A stretch of DNA of 64,000 nucleotides from Opitutus sp. ER46 (GTDB lineage Bacteria > Verrucomicrobiota > Verrucomicrobiia > Opitutales > Opitutaceae). Of this stretch, positions 40,708 to 49,634 are shown piece after piece. The notes under the pieces are model-generated. The model was not told the DNA's origin and did not search any database. It saw nothing but the letters and a program-made list of their open reading frames with translations. How positions within the stretch are numbered: the stretch's first letter is position 1; every line of letters begins with the position of its first letter. A program made the position numbers and the translations under genes. Location of the stretch: positions 310,001 to 374,000 of the forward strand of contig NZ_QAYX01000024.1 in the NCBI RefSeq assembly GCF_003054705.1, written 5' to 3'.

Positions 40708-43700
40708 ATGTCCACTTCGATTTGGACGGCGTCTGCCGTCATGCTGCGGTTTTTGTGCTCCGGCTCGCGTGTGCGCGGGCTTCTTCCCGCCCTGGCTCTG
40801 GTGTTGGCCACTGTGGCCAGCGCGGCGCCGGGCTACACCTTGAGCCCTTCGACGGTGCCGAATGGCACGCTGGGTGAGTCGTACTCGGCCTCGCTCGCCG
40901 TCTCCGGGGTCGCGAGTCCGCCCGGGTTCAACTTCGCGGTGTCTGTGGGCACGCTACCGCCTGGTCTGTCGCTCGTGGGCAGCGGTACTGCGGGGGCGAC
41001 GATCGCCGGTACGCCGACGGTGGCAGGGAGCTACTCGTTTACGATCAAGGCGACCGAAGCCGGCGGTCCCGGGACGGCGAGCCAAGCATATTCCCTCGCC
41101 ATCAGTCCACCCCCGGCGCCGGTCGTGGTGCAGGCCACGGGACCCAATGCGGGCACGTATGGTGCGGGCGATGTGCTGGACTTCACCCTCGCGTTTGATC
41201 GCGTCGTGACCGTGGTGGGTGGCACGCCGACACTCACGCTGACGATCGGCAACGCGCGGCGGCTGGCGTATTATGCGGCGGGCAGCGGTACGACCGCGCT
41301 GACGTTCCGCCACACGGTGCAGCCGGGGGACAACGATGCGGATGGCATCACCTGCGCCGACTCGGTCGCGCTCAATGGCGCGACGATGCGCAGTGGCGGT
41401 GCGGTCGACGCCGAACGGTCGTTTACGCCACCGGACACAACCCTGGTCCGCATCGACACGGCGCCGATCGTGACCGGCATCCGCCGGTGGGCGCCGCGAA
41501 CAGTCGGCACGCCCGCGACGAGTGTCGTCTATCGCGTGACCTTCAGCGAACCCGTCACCGGCGTGGACGCGGCGGACTTCGTTCTGAACAAGACGATGAG
41601 CGCCTTCGGGGTGGTTGGGAACGTCGAGGCGGTCGACGCGATGACCTATGCGGTGACGATCACGGGGCTCTCCGGCGTCGGGACGGTGCGGCTGGACCTG
41701 AAGGGGGCCGGCACCGGAATCGTGGACAGGAGTGCGCAGCCGGTGAGCGGCGGGTTCTCGATGGGGCAGATTTACGTGCCGATGATGGCGTCGTTCCCGG
41801 TCGGTTGGGGACGAAACGTGTACGGGAGGCTGGGCGACAACACCACAACGGAGCGGCATATGCCCTCGGCCCTGCACACGACGGGAAAGCTCGCGGGGAA
41901 GTATCTCGTGGACCTGGCGGCGGGCGGCTACTTCAGCATAGGCCTCACGGCCGACGGGCAGGTCTTCGCGTGGGGACGCAATGCCGATGGCCAGCTCGGG
42001 GTCGGCACGAACGGAGACTGGTTTGCCCCGCAACCGGTCAGCACGACGGGCGCGCTGCAGGGCAAGACGATCACGGCGATCGCCGCGGGCGGCTATCATG
42101 CCCTGGCGGTGGACGCCGAGGGCAGGGTCTACGCCTGGGGTCGAAATGCCCAGGGTCAGCTTGGCAACCGCAGCACGACCGACAGCAATGTGCCGGTTGC
42201 GGTGTACATGGACGGTGCACTGGCGGGAAAGCGCGTGGTGGCGGTGGCGGCCGGCGACGAGTTCAGTGTCGCGCTGACGGACGACGGCCTTGTCTACACC
42301 TGGGGAGACGGGGGTGACGGCCAGTTGGGGCACAACGCTTTTGTCGATTTCAGCAACGAGCCGGTGGCGGTCGGAACGAGCGGGGCGCTGAACGGCAAGT
42401 TTGTCACGGCGATCGCGGCGGGCTCGGAGCACGTCCTCGCGCTGACGAGCGAGGGCAAGGTTTACGCTTGGGGCAGCAATGGTTACGGCCAGCTCGGGAC
42501 GAACATGTTCGGCACCAACCGCAGCCTGCCGAACCCGGTGTACCATGGCGGCGCCTACGGCCAGAAGACCGTCGTGGATATCGCCTGCGGCTGGGACCAC
42601 AGCATCGCGCTCACGGCGGACGGTCGTGTGTACGTGTGGGGCGAGAATGACCACGGCCAGGTCGGCAACAACTCCAAGTCCAATCGCAACGACCCCGGGA
42701 TCGTTTCGGCCGCCGGCGTGCTCAATGGCAAGACCGTGGCCGCCGTCACCGGCGGCGACTCGCACACGACGGCGCTGACCACGGAGGGGCGGGTGTACGA
42801 CTGGGGCTTCAACGACTACGGCCAGCTCGGCAATGACACCGAGGGGACGGATACCCCGCTGCCTGTCGCCGTTGACACGAGCGGTGCGCTGGCTGGCAAA
42901 ACCGTGGTCGCCCTCGGGAGCAACTGGGGCGGTGTTTTCAACCTCGCGCTCGCCGTGGCGACGACCGGACCGCGCATCATGGCCGTTCTGGCTCCGCCGG
43001 ACGGCGTGTACCAGACGGGCGACACCCTGGCCCTCACGGTTCAATTCAACGCGCCGGTTGCCGTCACGACCGCCGGAGGCGTGCCTTATATCGACATGAT
43101 CATCGGCAGTAGCACGCGCGCGCTGGCGTATGCCTCGGGGTCCGGCACGGACACCCTGACGTTCAGCTACACCGTCCAGGCAGATGATCGGGACATTGAC
43201 GGCCTGACGCCGGGCAGCGCCATCGTGCCAGGCGGGGGGACGATCAAGGATGCGGCCGGGCTTACGGCTACGCTCGATTTCACCCGGCCCACCACGAGTG
43301 GGGTTTTCGTGAATGCTCGGCCGATACCAATGGCCTTCACGCCGGCGGTGGCTGCGGTTGAGGTGAGCCCCGGCGCGACTCTTTCCATTGGCTTTTCCGA
43401 GTCGGTTACGGCCGTGGCCGGCAAGAAGATCGTCATCCGGCGGACGGGCGACAGTGCGGTGGCGGCGGCCCTTGACGCCGGCGACGCCCAGCGAGTCACG
43501 ATCAGCGGCGGAACGGTAACCATTGTGCCTGGCATCACGTTGCTTTCGGGCACCGCGTACGCGGTGGAGATCGAAGGTGGGGCCTTCTTGAACGCTGCCA
43601 ACTTTGGCTCGGCCGCGATGACGGGTTCAGCCTGGAACTTCGTCACGAGAGTCGAGACCGATGTGTCGGCTGCTGACTCCGATGCGCTGGCCAGCTATTT

Positions 43701-46700
43701 GGGGAACCCGGCGGTCGAGCGCATCTACCTGCAGGAAGGGGCGACGTATCACTATGCTGGCGGCCGCATCACGCGCCCGGTTGGCATCCAGGGAAATGGG
43801 GCGACGATCCAGGCCGGAGCGGGTGTGCGCGTGGATGTTGTGCGGGCGGACGACGTCACCGTGAGCAGCGCCGCACTGCCGACGTACACCGACCAACGGG
43901 TGTTCTTCGCGATCGACGCGGGAGGGGCGCTCACGTTGCGCAACGTCACGCTCCAGAACAATGGCGCCGACGCGCTGGCGAATGGCTTCTTTTGCGTGAT
44001 CGACGTGAAGTCGGGCGGGACCTTCGACGGTGAGGGGGTTACGCTCGAAGACTTCCACAATAACCCGACGCCGGGCAACAACCTCGCTTTCGGCATTCAC
44101 GCCGAACCCAGCGCGCACGAGGTCCGGTTCGTTTCGTCAACGGTGTCGGCGTCGAACGCCTTCCGTAACGCGGTCGCGATCCGCGGGGGCGTGTTCACCA
44201 TCGAGGCGAACACGTTCGGCGGCACGGATCACCCGGACCGCCTGCGCAACTCCGACGGCTATGAGTACGCGGTTTACCTCTACGGCGGTTCCGGTTCGGT
44301 GCGGCAGAATCAGATCCGCGGTTACGACGCGACGACCCAACTCGGCTACAGCAGCGCAGCGATCGCGTTGATCGGCTATTACCCGCTGACGGCGAATGTC
44401 TCCGGGAACACGCTGGCGGATAACTCCGTGGGTATCGACGTGACGCGTGCCTACTCGTCGCTCCTCATCAACCCGGCGTCCCGGCCGACCGTGACCGTGA
44501 ACAGCATTACGGTGACGGACAGCGCGTCGGCCTTTGCCCTCGGCGAGAATCTCCGGAGCGCCAACGTCACCAACACTTCGGCGGTGTCACTGGACCAGAC
44601 GGATGAGGTGCTGGTGGTCGACTCCACCTCCAGCACCAACGCCACCTACTACACGGTGCTGGGAGGCTATCGCTGGCCGTACCTTGAGAAGGCCAATCGG
44701 ACCGCCGGCACCGTTGACCTCAAGCTGCCCGCGACCAGTGACAGCATTGATATCCTCAATGCGGCCACGACGATCGCGATCGAGCAGCAGCTGGACGAGG
44801 AGACGACGTGGTCGGCGGCGGATGTCACTTGGGCTGGGACACCACACTCAGTGGCCACCGCCAGCGTCGCGCCCAATCACGTGTACCGCTTCCGGGTCAA
44901 GCTCACGCACCAGAGTGCGACCGACCAAGGCGATCCGGAAGCGCGGACCCTCGTTACGTATTCGGGGCCGGTGGAAGTGGTGGATGACCAGGCGCCGGAT
45001 TCTCCGTCCGCGCCCGATTTGGCCCCTGAGAGCGACACCGGCGCTTCGGACCACGATGATGTCACGGCCGCAACGACGCCGACGTTTACCGGTACCGCGG
45101 AAAGCGGCGTTTCCGTCACCCTTTATGACGGCGAGGCCAGTGTGGGCTCGGCCGACGCGGTTGATGGCCGCTGGTCCATCACCACCCCAACTTTGGCGGA
45201 AGGGGATCACACCTTCACGGCGCGGGCGAAGGACGCCGCCGGCAACAGCAGCGCGCTGTCGCCGGCAACGACGATCACGGTCGATACCACGGCGCCAACG
45301 ATCACCAGCGGCCCGACGAGTTCCGGGCGGTACATGGCGGTCTTTGGCGGCTGTACGGTTACGGCTGCGGGCGGCGCCGTGGCGTTCGATGCCGCCGGGC
45401 TGCCGGCTGGCCTCTCGATCGCGGGTGGCACCGGCGTCATCAGTGGCACGCCGACGACATCGGGTACCTTTGCCGTCGCGCTTTCCGCGAAGGATGCCGC
45501 CGGCAATACCGCGCAGGCGACGCTCAGCCTTGAGGTTGGCCAGGTGGCGCTGACCGTCACCGGCATCACCGTGCCAAACCGCGCCTACGACGGGACGACG
45601 ACCGCCACGCTCAATCTGGGCGCGGCGCAGTTGATCGGGCGGATCTCCGACGACCAGGTCACCCTCGTTGCGAGTGGTGCCGTGGCGGTGTTTGCCGATC
45701 CAAATGCGGGTGCTGGCAAGGCGGTCACCGTGACCGGCTTGGGGCTGACCGGGAGCCGGTCCCGGCATTACACCCTGACGCCGCCCGTGCTCACGGGTAC
45801 GATCACGCGCGCCGTGGCGACGGTGACGCTGGGTGGACTGGCGGCCGTGTATGACGGTGCGCCGAAGGCGGCGACGGCCACGACGGTGCCGGTCGGACTG
45901 CCGGTGACGCTGACTTACGATGGGGCGGCGACCGCGCCAACGGCAGCCGGGGTGTACGCCGTCGCCGCGAGCGTGGATGCGGCCAACTACACGGCCGCGA
46001 CATCGGGTGTGCTCGAGATTGCGCAGGCGGCGCAAATCGTGTCGTTCCCGACGCCGTCAGGGGTGAAGGCGGGCCAGGCGGTGACGCTGACGGCGACCGC
46101 GACCAGCGGGTTGCCGGTGACGTTTACGGTCGTGAGCGGGAACGCGACGCTGACGGGATCGTCGCTCGTGGTGCACGGCGGTGCCGTGACGCTGCGTGCG
46201 ACGCAGGCGGGCGATGGCAATTTCCTGCCGGCGAGTGCGACCGTGAGCCTGGCGGCCGTGGAAAAGATCGACCAGACGATCACATTCTCTCCCGTCGGGG
46301 AGAAGCTCACCAGTGACCAACCCTTCGCCCTGAATGCGACGGCGAGTTCCGGATTGCCGGTATCGCTCGTGGTGGTGCGCGGGCCGGCATTGTTGAGTGG
46401 AAGCACCCTCACCCTGGTGGGCACTCCGGGAGAGGTGGAGGTGCGGGCCTCGCAGCCGGGCAATGAGACCTACAACGCGGCGCCGGAGGTCACGCAGACG
46501 TTCTCGGTGACCGCGGTTGGTCCGCTCGTGTACTTCGGAACAATCGGTGGGAGCCGTATCGCGATCAGCATCACGCCCGATGGCGGAAAGGGCACCATGA
46601 TCGGCACCCTCCCGAACGGGGAGGGTTTCGTGGTCGAGTTCACACCGGGCCCGGACGGTGCCTGGGAAGCGGCCGTTCCGACGTACCTCGCTGGTTCCTC

Positions 46701-47988
46701 CACGAGCGGCAACGCCTTGGCGCACGCGCAAAAGATCGATGCGGTGACCTCGTCGGCATTGACGACGCAGACGCGGGTCTTCCGCGGTTTCGTGAACGGC
46801 ACGGTCGTCACGGGAGCGGTGCCGGCGCTAGGGGTGTCTTTCGATGCGCAACTGGTGCCGCCGACGGGGCCGACGACCGGGATCGCGGGCTACTACGAGT
46901 CGGCGTCGCTGCAGACGGCCACGGGCGCGATCTACACGATCGTGGGCACGCAGAACCAGGTCTATGTGCTGGCCATCACTCCGACGCTCGTCGAAGGCGC
47001 CAGCGGCACGGCGGCAAATGACGGCACGTTTGCGGTGACGGCATCCGGCGACGTCACGATCTCAGGCTCGGTGGACGCGCCGACAACGGTGGTGACCGGC
47101 ACGCTGATCCGGCCCAACCAGCCGCCGGAAACGTTCGCCGGCATCGGGGGTGCGACCACGCGGACGGATCGACTCGTGAATCTGTCCTCACGTGGTCGGA
47201 TGAGTGGCAGCGAGCGGGTCTTGATTACGGGATTTGTCGTCGGGGGGAATGAGTCGAAGCGCTTGTTGCTCCGCGGCGTCGGCCCGGGGCTGACTGCGTT
47301 TGGGCTCAATGGCGTGCTCCCGGATCCGAAGCTACGTCTCTACCGCGGCAGCGTGTTGATTGCGGAGAACGACAACTGGGGCGAAGCCGGGAATGCCGGA
47401 GAGATCATGGAGACGTTCCGACGAATCGGCGCTTTTGACCTGGCGCCCGGCAGCGCCGACGCGGCCATTCTGGTGACGTTGCCCCCCGGCGTCTACACCG
47501 CGCACGTCTACGACGGCGGCAAGACCGGTGTCGCGATGGCCGAGATCTATGATGCCAGCGTGAATCCGCAGGGTGAGTACCAGCGCTTGGTCAATATCTC
47601 GACCCGCGGGTATGTCGGCACTGGCGAGGATGTCCTGATTGGCGGTTTCGTGGTGACGGGTAACGCGCCCAAGAAACTGTTGGTCCGAGGTGTCGGTCCG
47701 GGACTCCAGCAGCTCGGGGTGGGAGGGGTGCTGGCCGATCCTCGCCTGCGGCTGTTCCACCAGACCGAGCTCGTGGCTGAGAACGACAACTGGGGCGAGG
47801 GGGCGGGTAGCGTGGCGGCCGAGGTGGCGGCGGCTGCCTCCGGGACCGGCGCCTTTGGGCTGGCGTCTAGCTCTCGAGACGCCGCCCTGATCCTGACGTT
47901 GGCGCCCGGAACCTACACCGCGCAGGTCTCCGGCGTGAATGGCGGCACGGGCGTGGCGCTGATCGAGATCTACGAGATCGCCGAGTAA
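40708..47988 (+). CDS. Giant secreted multi-domain protein (RCC1 propeller, beta-helix, Ig-like, MBG/YDG)
   Basis: 2426 residues from the ATG at 40708 (alternative 40741), beginning with a signal peptide ending 'TVASAA'. In order: a putative-Ig (He_PIG-like) domain; a cadherin-like module ('GDVLDFTLAFDRVVTVVGGTP'); seven RCC1 repeats (about 364-750, 'AWGRNADGQLG', 'AWGSNGYGQLG', 'VWGENDHGQVG'); a second copy of the cadherin-like module; an SbsA-type Ig domain; a parallel beta-helix (about 985-1280); Ig-like domains; YDG and MBG repeats; and two copies of a C-terminal module ('LVNLSSRG...GFVVGGN...RGVGPGL...AENDNWGE'). No PEP-CTERM motif or membrane anchor is visible. It is probably a surface or matrix protein. 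Confidence 0.85.
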   Translation: MSTSIWTASAVMLRFLCSGSRVRGLLPALALVLATVASAAPGYTLSPSTVPNGTLGESYSASLAVSGVASPPGFNFAVSVGTLPPGLSLVGSGTAGATIAGTPTVAGSYSFTIKATEAGGPGTASQAYSLAISPPPAPVVVQATGPNAGTYGAGDVLDFTLAFDRVVTVVGGTPTLTLTIGNARRLAYYAAGSGTTALTFRHTVQPGDNDADGITCADSVALNGATMRSGGAVDAERSFTPPDTTLVRIDTAPIVTGIRRWAPRTVGTPATSVVYRVTFSEPVTGVDAADFVLNKTMSAFGVVGNVEAVDAMTYAVTITGLSGVGTVRLDLKGAGTGIVDRSAQPVSGGFSMGQIYVPMMASFPVGWGRNVYGRLGDNTTTERHMPSALHTTGKLAGKYLVDLAAGGYFSIGLTADGQVFAWGRNADGQLGVGTNGDWFAPQPVSTTGALQGKTITAIAAGGYHALAVDAEGRVYAWGRNAQGQLGNRSTTDSNVPVAVYMDGALAGKRVVAVAAGDEFSVALTDDGLVYTWGDGGDGQLGHNAFVDFSNEPVAVGTSGALNGKFVTAIAAGSEHVLALTSEGKVYAWGSNGYGQLGTNMFGTNRSLPNPVYHGGAYGQKTVVDIACGWDHSIALTADGRVYVWGENDHGQVGNNSKSNRNDPGIVSAAGVLNGKTVAAVTGGDSHTTALTTEGRVYDWGFNDYGQLGNDTEGTDTPLPVAVDTSGALAGKTVVALGSNWGGVFNLALAVATTGPRIMAVLAPPDGVYQTGDTLALTVQFNAPVAVTTAGGVPYIDMIIGSSTRALAYASGSGTDTLTFSYTVQADDRDIDGLTPGSAIVPGGGTIKDAAGLTATLDFTRPTTSGVFVNARPIPMAFTPAVAAVEVSPGATLSIGFSESVTAVAGKKIVIRRTGDSAVAAALDAGDAQRVTISGGTVTIVPGITLLSGTAYAVEIEGGAFLNAANFGSAAMTGSAWNFVTRVETDVSAADSDALASYLGNPAVERIYLQEGATYHYAGGRITRPVGIQGNGATIQAGAGVRVDVVRADDVTVSSAALPTYTDQRVFFAIDAGGALTLRNVTLQNNGADALANGFFCVIDVKSGGTFDGEGVTLEDFHNNPTPGNNLAFGIHAEPSAHEVRFVSSTVSASNAFRNAVAIRGGVFTIEANTFGGTDHPDRLRNSDGYEYAVYLYGGSGSVRQNQIRGYDATTQLGYSSAAIALIGYYPLTANVSGNTLADNSVGIDVTRAYSSLLINPASRPTVTVNSITVTDSASAFALGENLRSANVTNTSAVSLDQTDEVLVVDSTSSTNATYYTVLGGYRWPYLEKANRTAGTVDLKLPATSDSIDILNAATTIAIEQQLDEETTWSAADVTWAGTPHSVATASVAPNHVYRFRVKLTHQSATDQGDPEARTLVTYSGPVEVVDDQAPDSPSAPDLAPESDTGASDHDDVTAATTPTFTGTAESGVSVTLYDGEASVGSADAVDGRWSITTPTLAEGDHTFTARAKDAAGNSSALSPATTITVDTTAPTITSGPTSSGRYMAVFGGCTVTAAGGAVAFDAAGLPAGLSIAGGTGVISGTPTTSGTFAVALSAKDAAGNTAQATLSLEVGQVALTVTGITVPNRAYDGTTTATLNLGAAQLIGRISDDQVTLVASGAVAVFADPNAGAGKAVTVTGLGLTGSRSRHYTLTPPVLTGTITRAVATVTLGGLAAVYDGAPKAATATTVPVGLPVTLTYDGAATAPTAAGVYAVAASVDAANYTAATSGVLEIAQAAQIVSFPTPSGVKAGQAVTLTATATSGLPVTFTVVSGNATLTGSSLVVHGGAVTLRATQAGDGNFLPASATVSLAAVEKIDQTITFSPVGEKLTSDQPFALNATASSGLPVSLVVVRGPALLSGSTLTLVGTPGEVEVRASQPGNETYNAAPEVTQTFSVTAVGPLVYFGTIGGSRIAISITPDGGKGTMIGTLPNGEGFVVEFTPGPDGAWEAAVPTYLAGSSTSGNALAHAQKIDAVTSSALTTQTRVFRGFVNGTVVTGAVPALGVSFDAQLVPPTGPTTGIAGYYESASLQTATGAIYTIVGTQNQVYVLAITPTLVEGASGTAANDGTFAVTASGDVTISGSVDAPTTVVTGTLIRPNQPPETFAGIGGATTRTDRLVNLSSRGRMSGSERVLITGFVVGGNESKRLLLRGVGPGLTAFGLNGVLPDPKLRLYRGSVLIAENDNWGEAGNAGEIMETFRRIGAFDLAPGSADAAILVTLPPGVYTAHVYDGGKTGVAMAEIYDASVNPQGEYQRLVNISTRGYVGTGEDVLIGGFVVTGNAPKKLLVRGVGPGLQQLGVGGVLADPRLRLFHQTELVAENDNWGEGAGSVAAEVAAAASGTGAFGLASSSRDAALILTLAPGTYTAQVSGVNGGTGVALIEIYEIAE

Positions 47989-48023
47989 GAAATTGCTCCG
48001 CGATTTCTTCTGGGTGCAGAAAG

Positions 48024-48063
48024 CCGGCCGCTTCATCTAGGTTAGCGCAGATGAAGCGGCCGG
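48024..48063 (+). terminator. Strong hairpin after the giant protein gene
   Basis: Perfect 15-bp inverted repeat CCGGCCGCTTCATCT (48024-48038) / AGATGAAGCGGCCGG (48049-48063) with a 10-base loop, starting 36 bp after the stop codon. A weaker GAAAT/ATTTC stem precedes it. GTTACGTAAC, a 10-bp palindrome, overlaps its end (48063-48072). There is no U-run. Confidence 0.6.
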
Positions 48064-48112
48064 TTACGTAACTCAGCTAACAAGGATAGGATGTCCTGAA
48101 CTCACCCGCACT

Positions 48113-48153
48113 GGCCTCTGGCTTCCGACTCCCGGCTTCTGGCTTCCGACGTT
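48113..48153. repeat. Heptamer array, locus D (single arm)
   Basis: Six units in the inverted (pyrimidine) sense, TGGCCTC, TGGCTTC, CGACTCC, CGGCTTC, TGGCTTC, CGACG, lie between the giant protein gene and the SGNH hydrolase gene. Unlike the other loci I see no matching opposite arm, and the flanking genes are in tandem. Confidence 0.7.
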
Positions 48154-48250
48154 TGGAGTCTGACCACTGTTCCCTGACGCGGCCATTCGGACGAGGGTGA
48201 GGGCGTTGACCGATGAAGCCGTCGAGGCCAGCGTGACGTCTTTCTCCCCG

Positions 48251-49438
48251 ATGAAACGCTTCGCTTTTCCCCGACTTCCTTTCTCCCTGCTTTTTGCCGC
48301 CGCGCTCGTGCCGGCGCTGCCCGCGGCCGACGCCCCAAAACCTGCGGCGAGCTCGGCGCCCGATGCCACGGTGCGCGCCGACCCTTCGCTGGCGGCGAGC
48401 AAGGAAGTGGTCGCCGAACTCGATTGGCATGACGTGACCACGTGGGGCGTCGAAGGCCGCGCTTGGGTGGACCAAACCCGCCGGAGCTGGTTCGACCGGC
48501 TGCCGGCGTCGGCCGAGCAGACGGTGACCAAGCACGTCTGGAACCTCAGCCGCGACTCGGCCGGCATGATGGTCCGGTTCAAGACCGACGCGACGAGCAT
48601 CCACGTCCATTACCTTTTGACCAAGGACCGGCTGGCGATGCCGCACATGCCGGCGACGGGGGTGAGTGGCGTGGATCTGTACGCGCGGGACGAGCAGGGA
48701 CACTGGCGTTGGGTGCAGGTGGCGAGGCCCGGCAAACAGGAGGTGAAGGCCGAGTTGGTCAAGGATCTGGCGCCCGGCTACCGCGAGTACGCGGCGTACC
48801 TGCCGTTGTACAACGGCGTGCAATCGCTGGCCATTGGCGTGCCCAAAGGGGCCAAGTTCGAGGGCCTCGCTCCCCGCACGGACAAGCCGATCGTGTTTTA
48901 CGGCACCTCGATCACGCACGGGGCCTGCGCCTCGCGTCCGGGCATGGTGCACACGGCGATCCTGGGCCGGCGGTTTGACCGGTCGGTGCTGAACCTTGGG
49001 TTTTCTGGCAACGGCAAGATGGATGCCGCCGTGGGCGCGTTCCTCACGCAGGTGGATGCCGCGGTGTACGTCATCGATTGCCTGCCCAACATGAATCCCG
49101 CGCTGGTGGCGGAGCGGACGGTGCCGTTGGTGCAGCAGCTACGCGCGGCCCATCCCGACACGCCGATCATCCTGGTCGAGGACCGGCGGCATACGAACTC
49201 GTGGATCCTGCCGGCGACGGACAAGTTCCACACCGAGAATCACGCCGCGCTGAAGGCCCAGTACGAACGCCTGCAGCAGGACGGCGTGAAGCACCTGTAT
49301 TACATCCCCGGTGACGCGCTCTACGGCACCGATGCGGAAGGCTCGACCGACGGTTCGCACGCCAGCGACCTCGGTTTCTGGCGCCAGGCCGACGTCATGG
49401 AGCCGGTGATACGTGCAGCGCTTTCGGCCGCGCGCTGA
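48251..49438 (+). CDS. Secreted SGNH-fold hydrolase (two-domain esterase)
   Basis: 395 residues from the ATG at 48251, with a signal peptide (1-26). The N-terminal beta-sandwich (about 55-205, 'WNLSRDSAGMMVRFKTDATSI') belongs to the type fused in front of SGNH esterases. The C-terminal hydrolase has block I 'VFYGTSITHGACAS' (Ser220), block II/III 'NLGFSGNGKMD' (oxyanion Gly and Asn) and block V 'DGSHASDLGF' with the Asp-His pair. Enzymes of this architecture remove acyl groups from carbohydrates. It stands alone between repeat loci D and E; no transporter is directly linked. Confidence 0.87.
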   Translation: MKRFAFPRLPFSLLFAAALVPALPAADAPKPAASSAPDATVRADPSLAASKEVVAELDWHDVTTWGVEGRAWVDQTRRSWFDRLPASAEQTVTKHVWNLSRDSAGMMVRFKTDATSIHVHYLLTKDRLAMPHMPATGVSGVDLYARDEQGHWRWVQVARPGKQEVKAELVKDLAPGYREYAAYLPLYNGVQSLAIGVPKGAKFEGLAPRTDKPIVFYGTSITHGACASRPGMVHTAILGRRFDRSVLNLGFSGNGKMDAAVGAFLTQVDAAVYVIDCLPNMNPALVAERTVPLVQQLRAAHPDTPIILVEDRRHTNSWILPATDKFHTENHAALKAQYERLQQDGVKHLYYIPGDALYGTDAEGSTDGSHASDLGFWRQADVMEPVIRAALSAAR

Positions 49439-49443
49439 CCGAA

Positions 49444-49622
49444 ATGGCTGAAGGACTGAAAGGCTGAAGCCGGAAGCCGGAGGAGGGAAGCCAGAAGCCG
49501 GAAGCCGGAGGCCAGAGGCCGGAAAGCGGTGTCGGATCGATCAGATCAGCGGATCGGATCTGGCCTCAGGCTTCCGGCTTCAGTCGGATCGCTTCAGGCC
49601 TCCGGCTTTCGCTCCTTCAGCC
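49444..49622. repeat. Heptamer array with inverted arm, locus E
   Basis: Eight regular units (49468-49523: AGCCGGA, AGCCGGA, GGAGGGA, AGCCAGA, AGCCGGA, AGCCGGA, GGCCAGA, GGCCGGA) preceded by CTGAAGG/CTGAAAGG variants, with an inverted array at about 49560-49622 (TGGCCTC, AGGCTTC, CGGCTTC). The array lies between the convergent SGNH hydrolase and POT transporter genes. Confidence 0.8.
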
Positions 49623-49634
49623 TTGGGCCGCCGG

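Noticed and set aside
40954-43044. A 696-codon open frame antisense to the giant protein
   Set aside because: Repetitive Arg/Val/His-rich translation that mirrors the RCC1 repeats on the coding strand.
47175-47988. A PEP-CTERM or Por-type sorting signal at the end of the giant protein
   Set aside because: No PEP motif, terminal membrane helix or basic tail is visible; the protein ends in 'ALIEIYEIAE'.
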